NCBI GenBank assembly: GCA_947176425.1 | Contig: CAMWQV010000054.1 | Span: forward strand, 1 to 8,885 | Source: an uncultured Clostridia bacterium | Lineage (GTDB): Bacteria; Bacillota; Clostridia; Oscillospirales; Oscillospiraceae | Direction of reading: 5' to 3' | DNA: 8,885 nucleotides | In this document: positions 1 to 7,150 of the stretch, in pieces | How positions within the stretch are numbered: the first letter of the stretch is position 1 | Layout of the letters: each line of letters opens with the position of its first letter | The notes under the pieces: generated by a model | What the model was told of the DNA's origin: nothing | The model's database searches: none | The model's input: the letters and a program-made list of their open reading frames with translations, nothing else | Translations under genes and position numbers: made by a program

Positions 1-90
1 TCCCTGATGGCTATGCTGCCCATGATTATCCTGTACCTGATCTTCAAGAAACAGTTCGTGGAAGGTATTGCAGGTACCGGCGGCAAGTAA
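1..90 (+). CDS. Carbohydrate ABC transporter permease, C-terminal end (partial)
   Basis: The window opens inside a reading frame that ends in TAA at 88-90. The 29 visible residues are hydrophobic (SLMAMLPMIILYLIFKKQF) followed by VEGIAGTGGK. This is the usual last membrane helix and cytoplasmic tail of MalG/MsmG/AraQ-type inner-membrane permeases of the CUT1 sugar ABC family, which normally end in a 'QKyFveGl..GavKG' pattern. The EAA loop that contacts the ATPase lies upstream of the window and cannot be seen. The alpha-galactosidase gene follows 105 bases downstream on the same strand, so the permease is probably part of an alpha-galactoside importer co-expressed with that enzyme. The family assignment rests only on this short tail; the substrate is inferred from the neighbour. 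Confidence 0.72.
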   Translation, partial: SLMAMLPMIILYLIFKKQFVEGIAGTGGK

Positions 91-120
91 TCCTCGCTTC
101 TCCCTTTTTCCTCTTTTTCA

Positions 121-157
121 GACAGCCCCGGCGGTAATTTTATTTGCCGGGGCTGTC
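121..157 (+). terminator. Intercistronic hairpin between permease and alpha-galactosidase genes
   Basis: A perfect 12-base-pair stem (GACAGCCCCGGC at 121-132 with GCCGGGGCTGTC at 146-157) encloses a 13-base loop. The stem is GC-rich, but no U-tract follows directly: the next bases are ACCCTGATTTTAAC. The T-rich stretch (CTTTTTCCTCTTTTTC) lies before the stem instead. It may therefore be a leaky terminator or an mRNA-stabilising and processing hairpin that lowers expression of the following gene, rather than a full stop. I see no convincing promoter between it and the start codon at 196. Confidence 0.5.
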
Positions 158-195
158 ACCCTGATTTTAACACTTCTAGCAAGGAGGGACTCCTT

Positions 196-2382
196 ATGAT
201 TTGTTACGACGCACGGAGCAAGACCTACACCCTGCACACGAAACACACTACCTACCAGATGAAGGTATGGGATTACAATATACTGCTTCATTCCTACTAT
301 GGTCCTCGGCTGGAGGGAGAAGATTTGTCCTACCCCCTTCGCTGTACAGACCGTGGATTTTCTCCCAATCCCAACGAGGCGGGCAGTGACCGCACTTTCT
401 CTCTGGATACCTTCCCCCAAGAGTACTCCACCTGCGGTGTGGGCGACTACCGCCTGCCCTCTATCGAACTGGAGCTGCCCAACGGAAGCCGCACGGCAGA
501 CCTGCGCTATGTAAGCGGAACGGTTCAGCCGGGCAAATATGCTCTGGAGGGCCTGCCCGCCTTTTACGGCAGCAAGGAAGAGTGGGAAACCCTCTCTGTG
601 ATTTTGCAGGACGCCGCCGCCCAAGTGGAGGTGGAGCTGCTCTACGGTGTGCTGGAAAAATACGACCTGATTACACGGGCTGTTCGGATCAAGAATACAG
701 GAAGCGAGACGGTCCGCCTTTGCCGGTGCGCCTCCCTGTGTCTGGACTTTGTACACGCCGACTTGGATATGATTACCTTCAACGGTGCCCATGTGATGGA
801 ACGCGCTCCCAGCCGTGTTTCCCTGCATTCGGGCGTCCAGGGGGTAGACAGTGCCCGCGGCGCTTCCAGCCATCAGCACAATCCCTTTATCGTCCTGTGC
901 GGTCATGAGACAGAGGAAGACTATGGCTTGTGCTATGGAGCTATGCTGCTGTACAGCGGCAATTTCCAGGCCATGGCTGAGGTAGACCAGTTTCAAAATT
1001 CCCGGCTGGTCATGGGACTCAATCCCTACCAGTTTAGCTGGACTCTGGAGCCGGGCATGACCTTCACCGCTCCGGAAGCGGCTATGGTCTGCTCTCCTTC
1101 CGGGTTTGGAGAGATGAGCCGTCAATTCCACCGGGCAATCCGCAGGAATCTGATTCGGGACCCCTGGACCAACCGCCGCAAACCGGTGCTTATCAACCAC
1201 TGGGAGGCCACGGAGATGTACTTCACCGCCAACCGGCTGATTGAGATTGCCCAGGATGCCCCTGATCTGGGACTGGAGCTGTTTGTCATGGATGATGGCT
1301 GGTTTGGGGCCCGGAATGACGACAATGCCGGTCTGGGTGACTGGGTTGTCAATGAAGAAAAACTTCCCGGCGGCTTGCAGGCATTGGCGGTTCGCATCAA
1401 GGAACTGGGCATGGAGTTTGGTATCTGGATTGAGCCGGAGATGGTCAACGAAGACAGCGACCTCTATCGTACACATCCGGACTGGATTCTGAATGTGCCG
1501 GGACGCAAACCCTCTCGCGGCCGCAACCAGCTGGTTCTGGATTTCTCCCGTCAGGAGATACGGGATCATGTCTACAGCCAGATCAAGACCGTTCTCTCCA
1601 GCGCGGATGTTTCTTATGTGAAATGGGACATGAACCGCAGTCTTACAGAAGTCTGGTCTGCCGCTCTGCCTGCGGACCGGCAGGGGGAGGTCTACCACCG
1701 GTATGTCCTGGGGGTATACGAGTTCGCGGAGCGTCTGCGTCAGGATTTCCCCCACATTCTCATCGAAGGATGCTGCGGCGGCGGCGGACGCTTTGACGGC
1801 GGTATGCTTTACTATGTTCCTCAGATCTGGTGCAGCGACAACTCCGACGCAGTGGACCGGCTGTACATCCAATATGGCACATCCTTCTGCTACCCGGTGT
1901 CCACGATGGGAGCCCACGTCTCTGCCGTGCCCAACGGCGTTACCAAGCGCATCACGCCTATGGAGACACGCGGCGTTGTGGCAATGCACGGCACCTTCGG
2001 CTATGAGATGGACCTGAGCAAGTGTACTGCGGAGGAAAAGGATATTATCCGGCGGCAGGTGGCCCAGTTCAAAGAGCATTACGAGCTGATTCAGGATGGG
2101 GACTACTACCGGCTTAGTAATCCATTCCAGAATGGCCCCTACACCGCTTGGGAACACGTTTCCCACGACAAACGGGAGGCGCTGGTCAGCCTGGTCACCG
2201 GTCCTTTCCGCGGTGCGCCCCCCTTCCGGACTCTGCCCATCAAGGGATTAGACCCCAATCTGCGCTACCGGATCAACGGGGAAGGCAGCTGGCTTGGCGC
2301 TGTGCTAATGCAGGCAGGCTGGCCTATGCCGATGATTCAGGGAGACTATCAGGCCGTCCAGCTTTATCTTGAGGCGGAATAA
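196..2382 (+). CDS. Alpha-galactosidase, GH36 family (728 aa)
   Basis: This cytoplasmic enzyme removes terminal alpha-1,6-galactose from melibiose, raffinose, stachyose and similar sugars with retention of configuration. The start ATG at 196 follows AAGGAGGG (181-188) by 7 bases. No signal peptide is visible. The length of 728 aa is normal for bacterial GH36 subgroup I enzymes (AgaA, RafA and MelA are names used for such proteins). Residues 1-320 form the N-terminal beta-supersandwich. The catalytic barrel follows, with MDDGWF at 365-370 (D366 and D367 bind galactose), KWDMNR at 476-481 (nucleophile D478), a Gly-rich GCCGGGGRFD at 525-534, and WCSDNSDAVDR at 545-555 (acid/base D548). A small C-terminal beta domain ends at 728. 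All expected catalytic residues are present, so the enzyme should be active. The permease gene lies upstream and an AraC regulator gene converges from downstream. The exact natural substrate is inferred. Confidence 0.96.
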   Translation: MICYDARSKTYTLHTKHTTYQMKVWDYNILLHSYYGPRLEGEDLSYPLRCTDRGFSPNPNEAGSDRTFSLDTFPQEYSTCGVGDYRLPSIELELPNGSRTADLRYVSGTVQPGKYALEGLPAFYGSKEEWETLSVILQDAAAQVEVELLYGVLEKYDLITRAVRIKNTGSETVRLCRCASLCLDFVHADLDMITFNGAHVMERAPSRVSLHSGVQGVDSARGASSHQHNPFIVLCGHETEEDYGLCYGAMLLYSGNFQAMAEVDQFQNSRLVMGLNPYQFSWTLEPGMTFTAPEAAMVCSPSGFGEMSRQFHRAIRRNLIRDPWTNRRKPVLINHWEATEMYFTANRLIEIAQDAPDLGLELFVMDDGWFGARNDDNAGLGDWVVNEEKLPGGLQALAVRIKELGMEFGIWIEPEMVNEDSDLYRTHPDWILNVPGRKPSRGRNQLVLDFSRQEIRDHVYSQIKTVLSSADVSYVKWDMNRSLTEVWSAALPADRQGEVYHRYVLGVYEFAERLRQDFPHILIEGCCGGGGRFDGGMLYYVPQIWCSDNSDAVDRLYIQYGTSFCYPVSTMGAHVSAVPNGVTKRITPMETRGVVAMHGTFGYEMDLSKCTAEEKDIIRRQVAQFKEHYELIQDGDYYRLSNPFQNGPYTAWEHVSHDKREALVSLVTGPFRGAPPFRTLPIKGLDPNLRYRINGEGSWLGAVLMQAGWPMPMIQGDYQAVQLYLEAE

Positions 2383-2390
2383 GCGCAACA

Positions 2391-2442
2391 AAATCAAGCT
2401 GGCACAAAAACTTCCTTTTTGCGCCAGCTTGATTTACCTTTT
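2391..2442. terminator. Rho-independent terminator between convergent GH36 and araC genes
   Basis: AAATCAAGCTGGC at 2391-2403 pairs with GCCAGCTTGATTT at 2423-2435. The stem continues inward through an AC/GC step with one mismatch into A5 (2406-2410) and T5 (2416-2420), leaving a 5-base loop. The hairpin is followed on the plus strand by ACCTTTTTC, so it ends the alpha-galactosidase transcript 8 bases after its stop. It also sits just beyond the stop codon of the minus-strand araC gene and may work in both directions. Confidence 0.88.
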
Positions 2443-3303
2443 TCATATATCTTGTTTTGGCAGTGCGTTCTTACAGCGCCACTCTCTGGGAGACATACCA
2501 TAACGCTGTTTGAATGCTCTGGAAAAATGAACTGGGTTGGGATAGCCGCAGCAAACGGAGATATCATTGATAGACATCTCTGTTGTCATCATCAGCTCGG
2601 TCGCTTTGGACAAGCGCAGACGGATAAGAAATTCTTGCGGCGGATACCCTTCTTTCTGCCGGAACAGTTTGCTGAAATAGCTGCGGTTGAGCTGGCACGC
2701 ACTAGCGATTTCTTCAATCGTCAGTTCCCGTGCGTAATTCATCTCCATATAGCTGATGGCTTCCTGAATATAGAAATCCCGAAGCCGTTCCTCATGAGGA
2801 GGCTTTTGGATGGCAGAAGACTGAACCAGTTCATCCAAAAAGAGAAACAGATAGCCAATCAGACGGAGTGTCGACGCTTTGGAATGACCGGCAATATAGA
2901 GCATGATATCCCTCAGATGATCCGCCTGTTCCAAGCTTTTCGGCTGGTAGACTGGCTGTGCGGTGCCTAAACCGGCGTCATTCAGATGTTTTGCGGTTCG
3001 CAGGCCGTCAAATTCCAGCCAGACATATTTCCAGGGCTGTCCCTGATCGGCACTGTATGTGGTGATTTGGCCGGGATAAATGATAAAGCCTTGTCCGGCT
3101 TCCAAGTCATAATGCCGGATACTTCCGTCGGCCTCCGTAATTTCTAGAAATCCTCGTCCAGAAATGATATAATGAAACAGATAATGATTGCGGATAAAGG
3201 GGCCGAAAGAGTGGAGAGGGGTACACTGCTCACAGCCAGCCTGGAACAGTCGATAGCCCAGCAATCCATCATTCGGAAAAACGGAAAAAGTAAGATTCTC
3301 CAT
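2443..3303 (-). CDS. AraC-family transcriptional regulator, MsmR/RafR-like (286 aa)
   Basis: This is a DNA-binding regulator with an N-terminal cupin-type sugar-sensing and dimerisation domain (about residues 30-110, including the HYIISGRGFLEI and GFIIYPGQ strands) and a C-terminal AraC domain with two helix-turn-helix units (about 195-216 and 244-266). The second unit contains INDISVCCGYPNPVHFSRAF and ends in the family signature YGMSPREWR. The ATG (complement of 3301-3303) has GGGAGG on the minus strand (complement of 3314-3319) 10 bases ahead, supporting this start. The overall architecture and the adjacent GH36 gene match activators of raffinose/melibiose/multiple-sugar operons such as MsmR, so it is the best candidate regulator of the transporter and alpha-galactosidase. 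The ligand is inferred. The gene is intact, of normal length, and ends convergently with the alpha-galactosidase gene. Confidence 0.93.
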   Translation of the reverse strand: MENLTFSVFPNDGLLGYRLFQAGCEQCTPLHSFGPFIRNHYLFHYIISGRGFLEITEADGSIRHYDLEAGQGFIIYPGQITTYSADQGQPWKYVWLEFDGLRTAKHLNDAGLGTAQPVYQPKSLEQADHLRDIMLYIAGHSKASTLRLIGYLFLFLDELVQSSAIQKPPHEERLRDFYIQEAISYMEMNYARELTIEEIASACQLNRSYFSKLFRQKEGYPPQEFLIRLRLSKATELMMTTEMSINDISVCCGYPNPVHFSRAFKQRYGMSPREWRCKNALPKQDI

Positions 3304-3349
3304 GATTCAGCATCCTCCCAGTCAGTACGGCCTCTGCCGTTTGTCTAGG

Positions 3350-3355
3350 ATTATA
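3350..3355 (-). promoter_or_regulatory. -10 box of the promoter for the leftward araC gene
   Basis: The minus strand reads TATAAT (complement of 3350-3355), 46 bases before the start codon at 3303. At the expected distance upstream there is only AT-rich sequence (about 3373-3379) and no good TTGACA, which suits a promoter that needs an activator. The direct repeat at 3381-3415 lies immediately upstream of that -35 position, where an AraC-type activator would touch RNA polymerase. Confidence 0.55.
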
Positions 3356-3380
3356 TCTTGCTTTTTCACACATTTAAATA

Positions 3381-3415
3381 GTAATTACTTGCATGGGATC
3401 GTAAATTCTTGCATG
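3381..3415. promoter_or_regulatory. Direct-repeat operator candidate for an AraC-family regulator
   Basis: GTAATTACTTGCATG (3381-3395) and GTAAATTCTTGCATG (3401-3415) match at 13 of 15 positions and start exactly 20 bases apart, close to two helical turns. AraC-family proteins typically bind two direct half-sites with a period of about 20-21 bases. The repeat lies between the two divergent araC genes, so it may control either or both. Which regulator binds cannot be read from the sequence. Confidence 0.6.
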
Positions 3416-3437
3416 TTCGACAGACTTTTATTACAAC
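3409..3437 (+). promoter_or_regulatory. Weak promoter candidate for the rightward araC gene
   Basis: TTGCAT (3409-3414) and TACAAC (3432-3437) are 17 bases apart, each matching the sigma-A consensus at about four of six positions. The -10 ends 32 bases before the start codon at 3470. The -35 is inside the second copy of the 15-base repeat, so a protein bound there would compete with RNA polymerase. This is suggestive only. Confidence 0.3.
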
Positions 3438-3469
3438 ACCAGAGATTGTATAGGGAGGGGCTTACAGTG

Positions 3470-4357
3470 ATGGAACCACTGCCGCATCGTTCCGTTTGTT
3501 TTTATTTTTCCTCCAATTTATCCTTTTTGACACTCAAGGGTGCAGGTTTTCACTATGTTGATTTTCCCCAGTACTGCTGGGACAGCCAAAGCCGCAAAGA
3601 CGAACTGTGTCTGATCCAATACTGCGTTGCGGGAGAAGGCGCCCTGGAGGTGGATGGAGTACAGTACAGTATTTGTCCCGGCGAGGCATTCGTCATTGAT
3701 ATTCCGGGAAAAAGCCGCTACTATCTGCCCTCCCATGCCCCTTTTTGGGAGGTGCTATACCTGGAATTTTCAAAAGAATGCCTTCCGCTGCTGCGAAAAA
3801 TCTATCAGGCTGCAGGTCCTGTCCTGCGTCTTCCGCCAGAGCTTCAGCAGGCGATGTTCCACATCTATGAGTGCGCCATTAAAAATAAATTGAAAACTTT
3901 CTTTGAAAATACAAAAGCGACCTACAATTTCTGGATTGATCTGACCGCTTATGTGCTGGAGCAATCAAGCCGTGAGCTGTCCGGCATTGATTCTGTTAAG
4001 GCGTATATTGACCAAAATTATTTCCGGTTTGACTTGAATCTGGACTTAATCGCTGAACAAACGGATATGCCGAAATACTCCATGTGCAAAGAATTTCACA
4101 AAAAATTTGGGCTTGCACCCGGAAAATATCTCCGTGAGCTTCGCATATCGCAGGCGTGCCGCCTATTGACGATACATTCTGATTATACAATTCACAAAAT
4201 TGCTCGTATGGTAGGATACGCCAATGATAATTACTTTGGAAAGGTGTTCAAAACGGTGAAGGGCGTAACCCCAGATCAGTTCAGAAAACACTCCGGTCAG
4301 TATGATTTCGTCCGTGTCATTTACGAAACCCAAGCAGATGTTTACAGCCCTGAATAA
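3470..4357 (+). CDS. AraC-family transcriptional regulator, second copy (295 aa)
   Basis: A second AraC-type regulator, only distantly similar to its divergent neighbour. It has an N-terminal cupin-like domain (about residues 25-105, with YCVAGEGALEVDG and GEAFVIDIPG) and a C-terminal AraC DNA-binding domain (about 172-275). HTH1 is near 190-213 (LDLIAEQTDMPKYSMCKEF) and HTH2 near 238-262 (YTIHKIARMVGYANDNYFGK), followed by GVTPDQFRKH. The frame is open back to an ATG at 3302, but the ATG at 3470 is preceded by GGGAGGGG (3453-3460) at 9 bases and gives a protein of normal family length. The extra 56 codons would overlap the promoter region and the start of the divergent gene. The stop TAA is repeated in frame twice more (TAA GAA TAA GAA TAA). 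By position it may control the second GH36 gene or cross-regulate the first regulator; its ligand is unknown. Confidence 0.9.
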   Translation: MEPLPHRSVCFYFSSNLSFLTLKGAGFHYVDFPQYCWDSQSRKDELCLIQYCVAGEGALEVDGVQYSICPGEAFVIDIPGKSRYYLPSHAPFWEVLYLEFSKECLPLLRKIYQAAGPVLRLPPELQQAMFHIYECAIKNKLKTFFENTKATYNFWIDLTAYVLEQSSRELSGIDSVKAYIDQNYFRFDLNLDLIAEQTDMPKYSMCKEFHKKFGLAPGKYLRELRISQACRLLTIHSDYTIHKIARMVGYANDNYFGKVFKTVKGVTPDQFRKHSGQYDFVRVIYETQADVYSPE

Positions 4358-4367
4358 GAATAAGAAT

Positions 4368-4403
4368 AAGTGCGGGAAGGGAGAAAACTCTCTTCTCGCA
4401 CTT
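4368..4403. terminator. Hairpin terminator between convergent araC and second GH36 gene
   Basis: A 16-base-pair stem with two G-T wobbles (left arm 4368-4383 AAGTGCGGGAAGGGAG, right arm 4388-4403 CTCTCTTCTCGCACTT) closes on an AAAA loop. It starts 10 bases after the araC stop and ends 4 bases before the GH36 stop codon. Moderately T-rich sequence follows on both strands (TTTAGTTTA on plus, TTATTCTTATTCTTATT on minus), so it probably serves both convergent genes. Confidence 0.78.
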
Positions 4404-4407
4404 TAGT

Positions 4408-6438
4408 TTACCAGCGGATGGAAAGTACAAATTTCTTGCTGTCCTCTGGAAGTGACAGTTCCCACAGGTTCCCCTCTCTTTTTATCTTGTCAGTAACGTC
4501 AGCGCCGTCTAACATCACATTTTGAGGGTTCTTGTCAGATACCCAGCCTACTGTGCCGGAAGCTCGGAGAACAGTAACACTTACATTCTCAGATTCCCAG
4601 ATACTTTCCACTGCCGAGAACCCGGCATATTTATCCAGCAGACCGAGACAGACGGCATTTACAATCTGCGGGAGAATCACATACCAGGCAACGCCTATAC
4701 CCTCTATGGTATTCTGGTATGTCTCATGTCTCCCCAACGAGGACACCTTTCTCTGGAAAAAGTCGTATACCCAATATTGGCCGCACACGTCCAGATCTGG
4801 TATATCCGCCGGTGTAAAGGTGAATGTTTGTCGTTCCTCTGTCAAATTATATACGGCAATCCCGCCGCCCTTTCTGTCCTCGCCCCATGAAGCAACATTG
4901 TGCAGCTTCAAAACACCGCTTTCCAGCGGATTGGAAAAGATGCAGTCTTCCGTGGGTTTAGCGGAACGGTCCATCATCAAGACCATGCCATTCTGATACA
5001 CCAGAGGTTTCAACACCTCCGGTATGGTATCCCCAATCTTGTCGCTGAAATAAACGGGACCGCCGCTGATCGCCCGCAGCAGACTATGCTTGACAGCATC
5101 TTCATGCTTTGTCCAGAACATATCCCAGTCGCAGCAGTAGATTTCATTGTGATAAATGGCGTTATATGCGTTTTGTAGTAAATGTTCTGTGAAGCTCCCC
5201 TCTGTTTGGGGCAGAAAATCATCGCTGTTTCTGGAGATTGCAGAGACTGGCCTTGCCAGAATGTTTTCCATTGCCATACCCATGCAGTTAATGATCGCGC
5301 CATCCATACGGTATGCACCGCTTTCCAGCGCCTCGCTGATTCCCTGCACAGCCTCACTGACCGGCAGGCTGTTTTCAAAATAAAACGCCGCAGAGCTTTG
5401 TCCATCTACTTTTACGAAGTCGATCCCTTCATGTGCCAGGACCTGATACCAGCTGTCATAGAATCCCGCGCCGGTTTTTGGACTTGGAACGACTGCCCCG
5501 TTAACTGTGTGGTACAAATGGGCAGATTCCCGTGTTGCCAGTGCGCTTTCGGGGGCGATTCCATCCCAATAGCCGCCGAGAGCGTGCCAGACACCGAACC
5601 ATTTCACGACGCTCTTCTCTTTGATAGCTTCAATCATTTTTTTGAAACCATCCGGAAATTTCGCCTTGTCCGGAGCAAAGTCAAAAAGCATTTTGTCTCG
5701 TGCAGAAAACCACCCATCGTCAATCAGCATCCATTTTACGGGCACTCGCTTCTCAATCAGCTCTTCCGCCTTTTGCCGGATTTTGTCCTCGGTTACTTCC
5801 GTCTGGAAAGCGTCCCAGCTGCACCAGCCCAGGTAGCGGAACATTTCCGGGATTCTCCGTGCTTCCCTCGGGCGGATGCCCTTCATCTCCGCCAGCTGTG
5901 CGAATACTGTATGTACGGCCTCCGCTGCCGTAGCTGCTTCTGCAAGTAGGTACAGTGGTTCGTCCATCTGATTTTGACCGCCCAACCCCGCAGTCATTTC
6001 CAGACAAAGCTCGGTTTCCGTTCCGCTGGTCATATACGTTTTGAATTTGCCGCCAACCATTGGCACAAAGCAGGCGTATTTGTCCTTATATTTGAAAAAA
6101 GCAACTTGCGTTCGGTCGGGAATATCCTGGAGTCTTTCCACAAAAACGGGCCGTGTCCACCACGGGTTATACATATACATCGCGGTGATTTTTTCGGGAC
6201 GCTCCTGCATTGGGAGATATACTTTGACAGGGGCCTCCATTGACAGATTGTTTGGAGCACTGAGCGGCTCTTTGTGGATTTGCAATTGAATCTGCCCGAT
6301 TCTGCATCCACTGAGTACCTTTTCAGTCAATGTTACACAAATACCATCTTCCTCAACGCTGCCTGCGTTTACGGGGACTGTCGTTTCTATTGATTTCTTT
6401 TTTTGGAGATTGACTTGCAGCCGTACTTGTTTCACCAT
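4408..6438 (-). CDS. GH36 raffinose synthase/Sip1-like alpha-galactosidase (676 aa)
   Basis: This belongs to the raffinose-synthase/seed-imbibition (Sip1) branch of GH36, separate from the classical alpha-galactosidase at 196-2382. Bacterial and archaeal members are generally alpha-galactosidases, while plant members also transfer galactosyl groups, so hydrolysis is the safer reading. Residues 1-195 are the N-terminal beta domain (YMYNPWWTRPVF at 88-99). The barrel then shows YLGWCSWDAF (202-211), LIDDGWF (238-244), KVDGQ (343-347, nucleophile D345), NCMG (384-387) and SRNSDDFLP (402-410, acid/base D406). CCDWDMFW follows at 435-442, and a beta-rich C-terminal part ends at 676. No signal peptide is visible, so it is probably cytoplasmic. 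The ATG at 6438 has a weak GAGGTG (complement of 6443-6448) 4 bases ahead. It lies convergent to the second araC gene and has no transporter beside it inside the window. The natural substrate is unknown. Confidence 0.87.
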   Translation of the reverse strand: MVKQVRLQVNLQKKKSIETTVPVNAGSVEEDGICVTLTEKVLSGCRIGQIQLQIHKEPLSAPNNLSMEAPVKVYLPMQERPEKITAMYMYNPWWTRPVFVERLQDIPDRTQVAFFKYKDKYACFVPMVGGKFKTYMTSGTETELCLEMTAGLGGQNQMDEPLYLLAEAATAAEAVHTVFAQLAEMKGIRPREARRIPEMFRYLGWCSWDAFQTEVTEDKIRQKAEELIEKRVPVKWMLIDDGWFSARDKMLFDFAPDKAKFPDGFKKMIEAIKEKSVVKWFGVWHALGGYWDGIAPESALATRESAHLYHTVNGAVVPSPKTGAGFYDSWYQVLAHEGIDFVKVDGQSSAAFYFENSLPVSEAVQGISEALESGAYRMDGAIINCMGMAMENILARPVSAISRNSDDFLPQTEGSFTEHLLQNAYNAIYHNEIYCCDWDMFWTKHEDAVKHSLLRAISGGPVYFSDKIGDTIPEVLKPLVYQNGMVLMMDRSAKPTEDCIFSNPLESGVLKLHNVASWGEDRKGGGIAVYNLTEERQTFTFTPADIPDLDVCGQYWVYDFFQRKVSSLGRHETYQNTIEGIGVAWYVILPQIVNAVCLGLLDKYAGFSAVESIWESENVSVTVLRASGTVGWVSDKNPQNVMLDGADVTDKIKREGNLWELSLPEDSKKFVLSIRW

Positions 6439-6459
6439 AGCGCACCTCGCTTTTTCATT

Positions 6460-6488
6460 ATTTAATCGTACTTATCAGGAATTTACAA
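6460..6488 (-). promoter_or_regulatory. Promoter candidate for the second GH36 gene
   Basis: On the minus strand TTGTAA (complement of 6483-6488) and TTAAAT (complement of 6460-6465) are separated by exactly 17 bases, and the -10 lies 21 bases before the start codon at 6438. Both boxes match the sigma-A consensus at four of six positions. It begins just 11 bases past the stop codon of the HxlR remnant. I found no second copy of the AraC-type repeat here. Confidence 0.42.
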
Positions 6489-6499
6489 ACCGTAATCAT

Positions 6500-6610
6500 C
6501 TATATCCGGTTATGCTCTCCCCACTCACACATCCCGTTCAATATGGGCCTAAGCGATTTGCCGTATTCCGTCAGGCTATACTCCACTCTTGACGGGAAAA
6601 CTAGATATGA
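6500..6610 (-). pseudogene. HxlR-family regulator gene, 3' remnant
   Basis: Reading the minus strand from 6610 to a TAG at 6500-6502 gives a 36-codon open stretch whose last 28 residues begin VEYSLTEYGKSLRP and continue through ILNGMCEWGEH. This is the conserved C-terminal wing and dimer helix of HxlR-type winged-helix regulators, whose usual pattern is 'PPRVEYSLTelGrsL.pvl..l..WG'. The frame meets a stop (6611-6613) just upstream, and no DNA-recognition helix can be found in the next hundred bases. Only about a quarter of a normal 110-aa HxlR protein remains, so this is a decayed gene end, not a working regulator. It is too short to appear in usual gene calls. Confidence 0.72.
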
Positions 6611-6714
6611 CTACTTCACTAGAATACCACTTTTGACAAGAAAATACAAGTTCTCAGTCAACACTTTTGCCTTGATGCCCTTCAATTTTCTTTATTCAGA
6701 TAGCGGAACAGCTC

Positions 6715-6746
6715 ATGCGGCAGGGGACAGCCTCCCCCTGCTGCAT
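6715..6746. terminator. Hairpin downstream of the truncated AraC gene
   Basis: ATGCGGCAGGGG (6715-6726) pairs with CCCCTGCTGCAT (6735-6746) over 12 positions with one G-T wobble and an 8-base loop. It begins 9 bases after the stop of the minus-strand AraC fragment. The T-rich flank (TTCATTATTTTA) is on the plus side, while the minus-strand exit lacks a U-tract. It is thus a hairpin at the right place for a terminator but with the wrong-sided tail. Confidence 0.5.
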
Positions 6747-6755
6747 TTCATTATT

Positions 6756-7142
6756 TTACGGCTCGTTCTCGTTGCTCTGCGTTCTCCATATATTACGGTA
6801 CTCTTTTGGCGTAATGGATTTATACTCCCAAAATTTTCGTATGAAATAGCTGAAATTATCAAATCCAACAGACTGTACAATCTGAGAAATCTGTAAATCT
6901 GTTTCTGACAGCATCTGCGCGGCTTTCTGTATCCGATACTCGTTGATAAATGCAAGAGGGAATTTCCCAGTTTCTTTCCGAAAGTAATAGCAGAAGTTGT
7001 TGGGACTCATATACGCAATTTTTGACATCATATCCAAAGTAATCATAGCAGCATAATTCTGTTCTATGTATCCAATCAAGTCTTTACAAAAACAATTTGC
7101 CGCCTGATTCCCCCAATATTTCCCCTTTTCGCCGTTTTTCAA
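6756..7142 (-). CDS. AraC-type DNA-binding domain only, probably 5'-truncated (about 128 aa)
   Basis: The frame encodes a complete AraC DNA-binding domain and nothing else. HTH1 is about residues 35-56 (LDMMSKIAYMSPNNFCYYFR) and HTH2 about 84-106 (ISQIVQSVGFDNFSYFIRKF), followed by SITPKEYRN. The sensor domain found in most AraC regulators is absent. The only start at the 5' end is a TTG (complement of 7140-7142) with no Shine-Dalgarno sequence, and an in-frame TAA lies four codons upstream (7152-7154). MarA/SoxS-type proteins are naturally this short, but the missing start signals and the decayed surroundings favour the 3' part of a larger gene that lost its front. The HTH sequence is uninterrupted, so decay is recent or the domain is still made. 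Its sequence differs clearly from the other two AraC proteins here. Confidence 0.7.
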   Translation of the reverse strand: MKNGEKGKYWGNQAANCFCKDLIGYIEQNYAAMITLDMMSKIAYMSPNNFCYYFRKETGKFPLAFINEYRIQKAAQMLSETDLQISQIVQSVGFDNFSYFIRKFWEYKSITPKEYRNIWRTQSNENEP

Positions 7143-7150
7143 CGGATTGC

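Noticed and set aside
118..2166. A 682-codon open frame on the minus strand opposite the alpha-galactosidase.
   Set aside because: It lies antisense to a gene with full GH36 catalytic motifs, shows no family motif of its own, and is explained by the base composition of the plus-strand gene.
3302..3469. A 56-codon N-terminal extension of the second AraC gene starting at ATG 3302, overlapping the start codon of the divergent gene.
   Set aside because: The extension has no ribosome site, would cover the promoter and operator region, and is not cupin-like. The ATG at 3470 has a strong GGGAGGGG at the right distance and gives the normal family length.
5182..5949. A 255-codon plus-strand frame opposite the second GH36 gene.
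   Set aside because: It is a shadow of the GH36 coding sequence with no recognisable domain, and the opposite frame has all the catalytic motifs.
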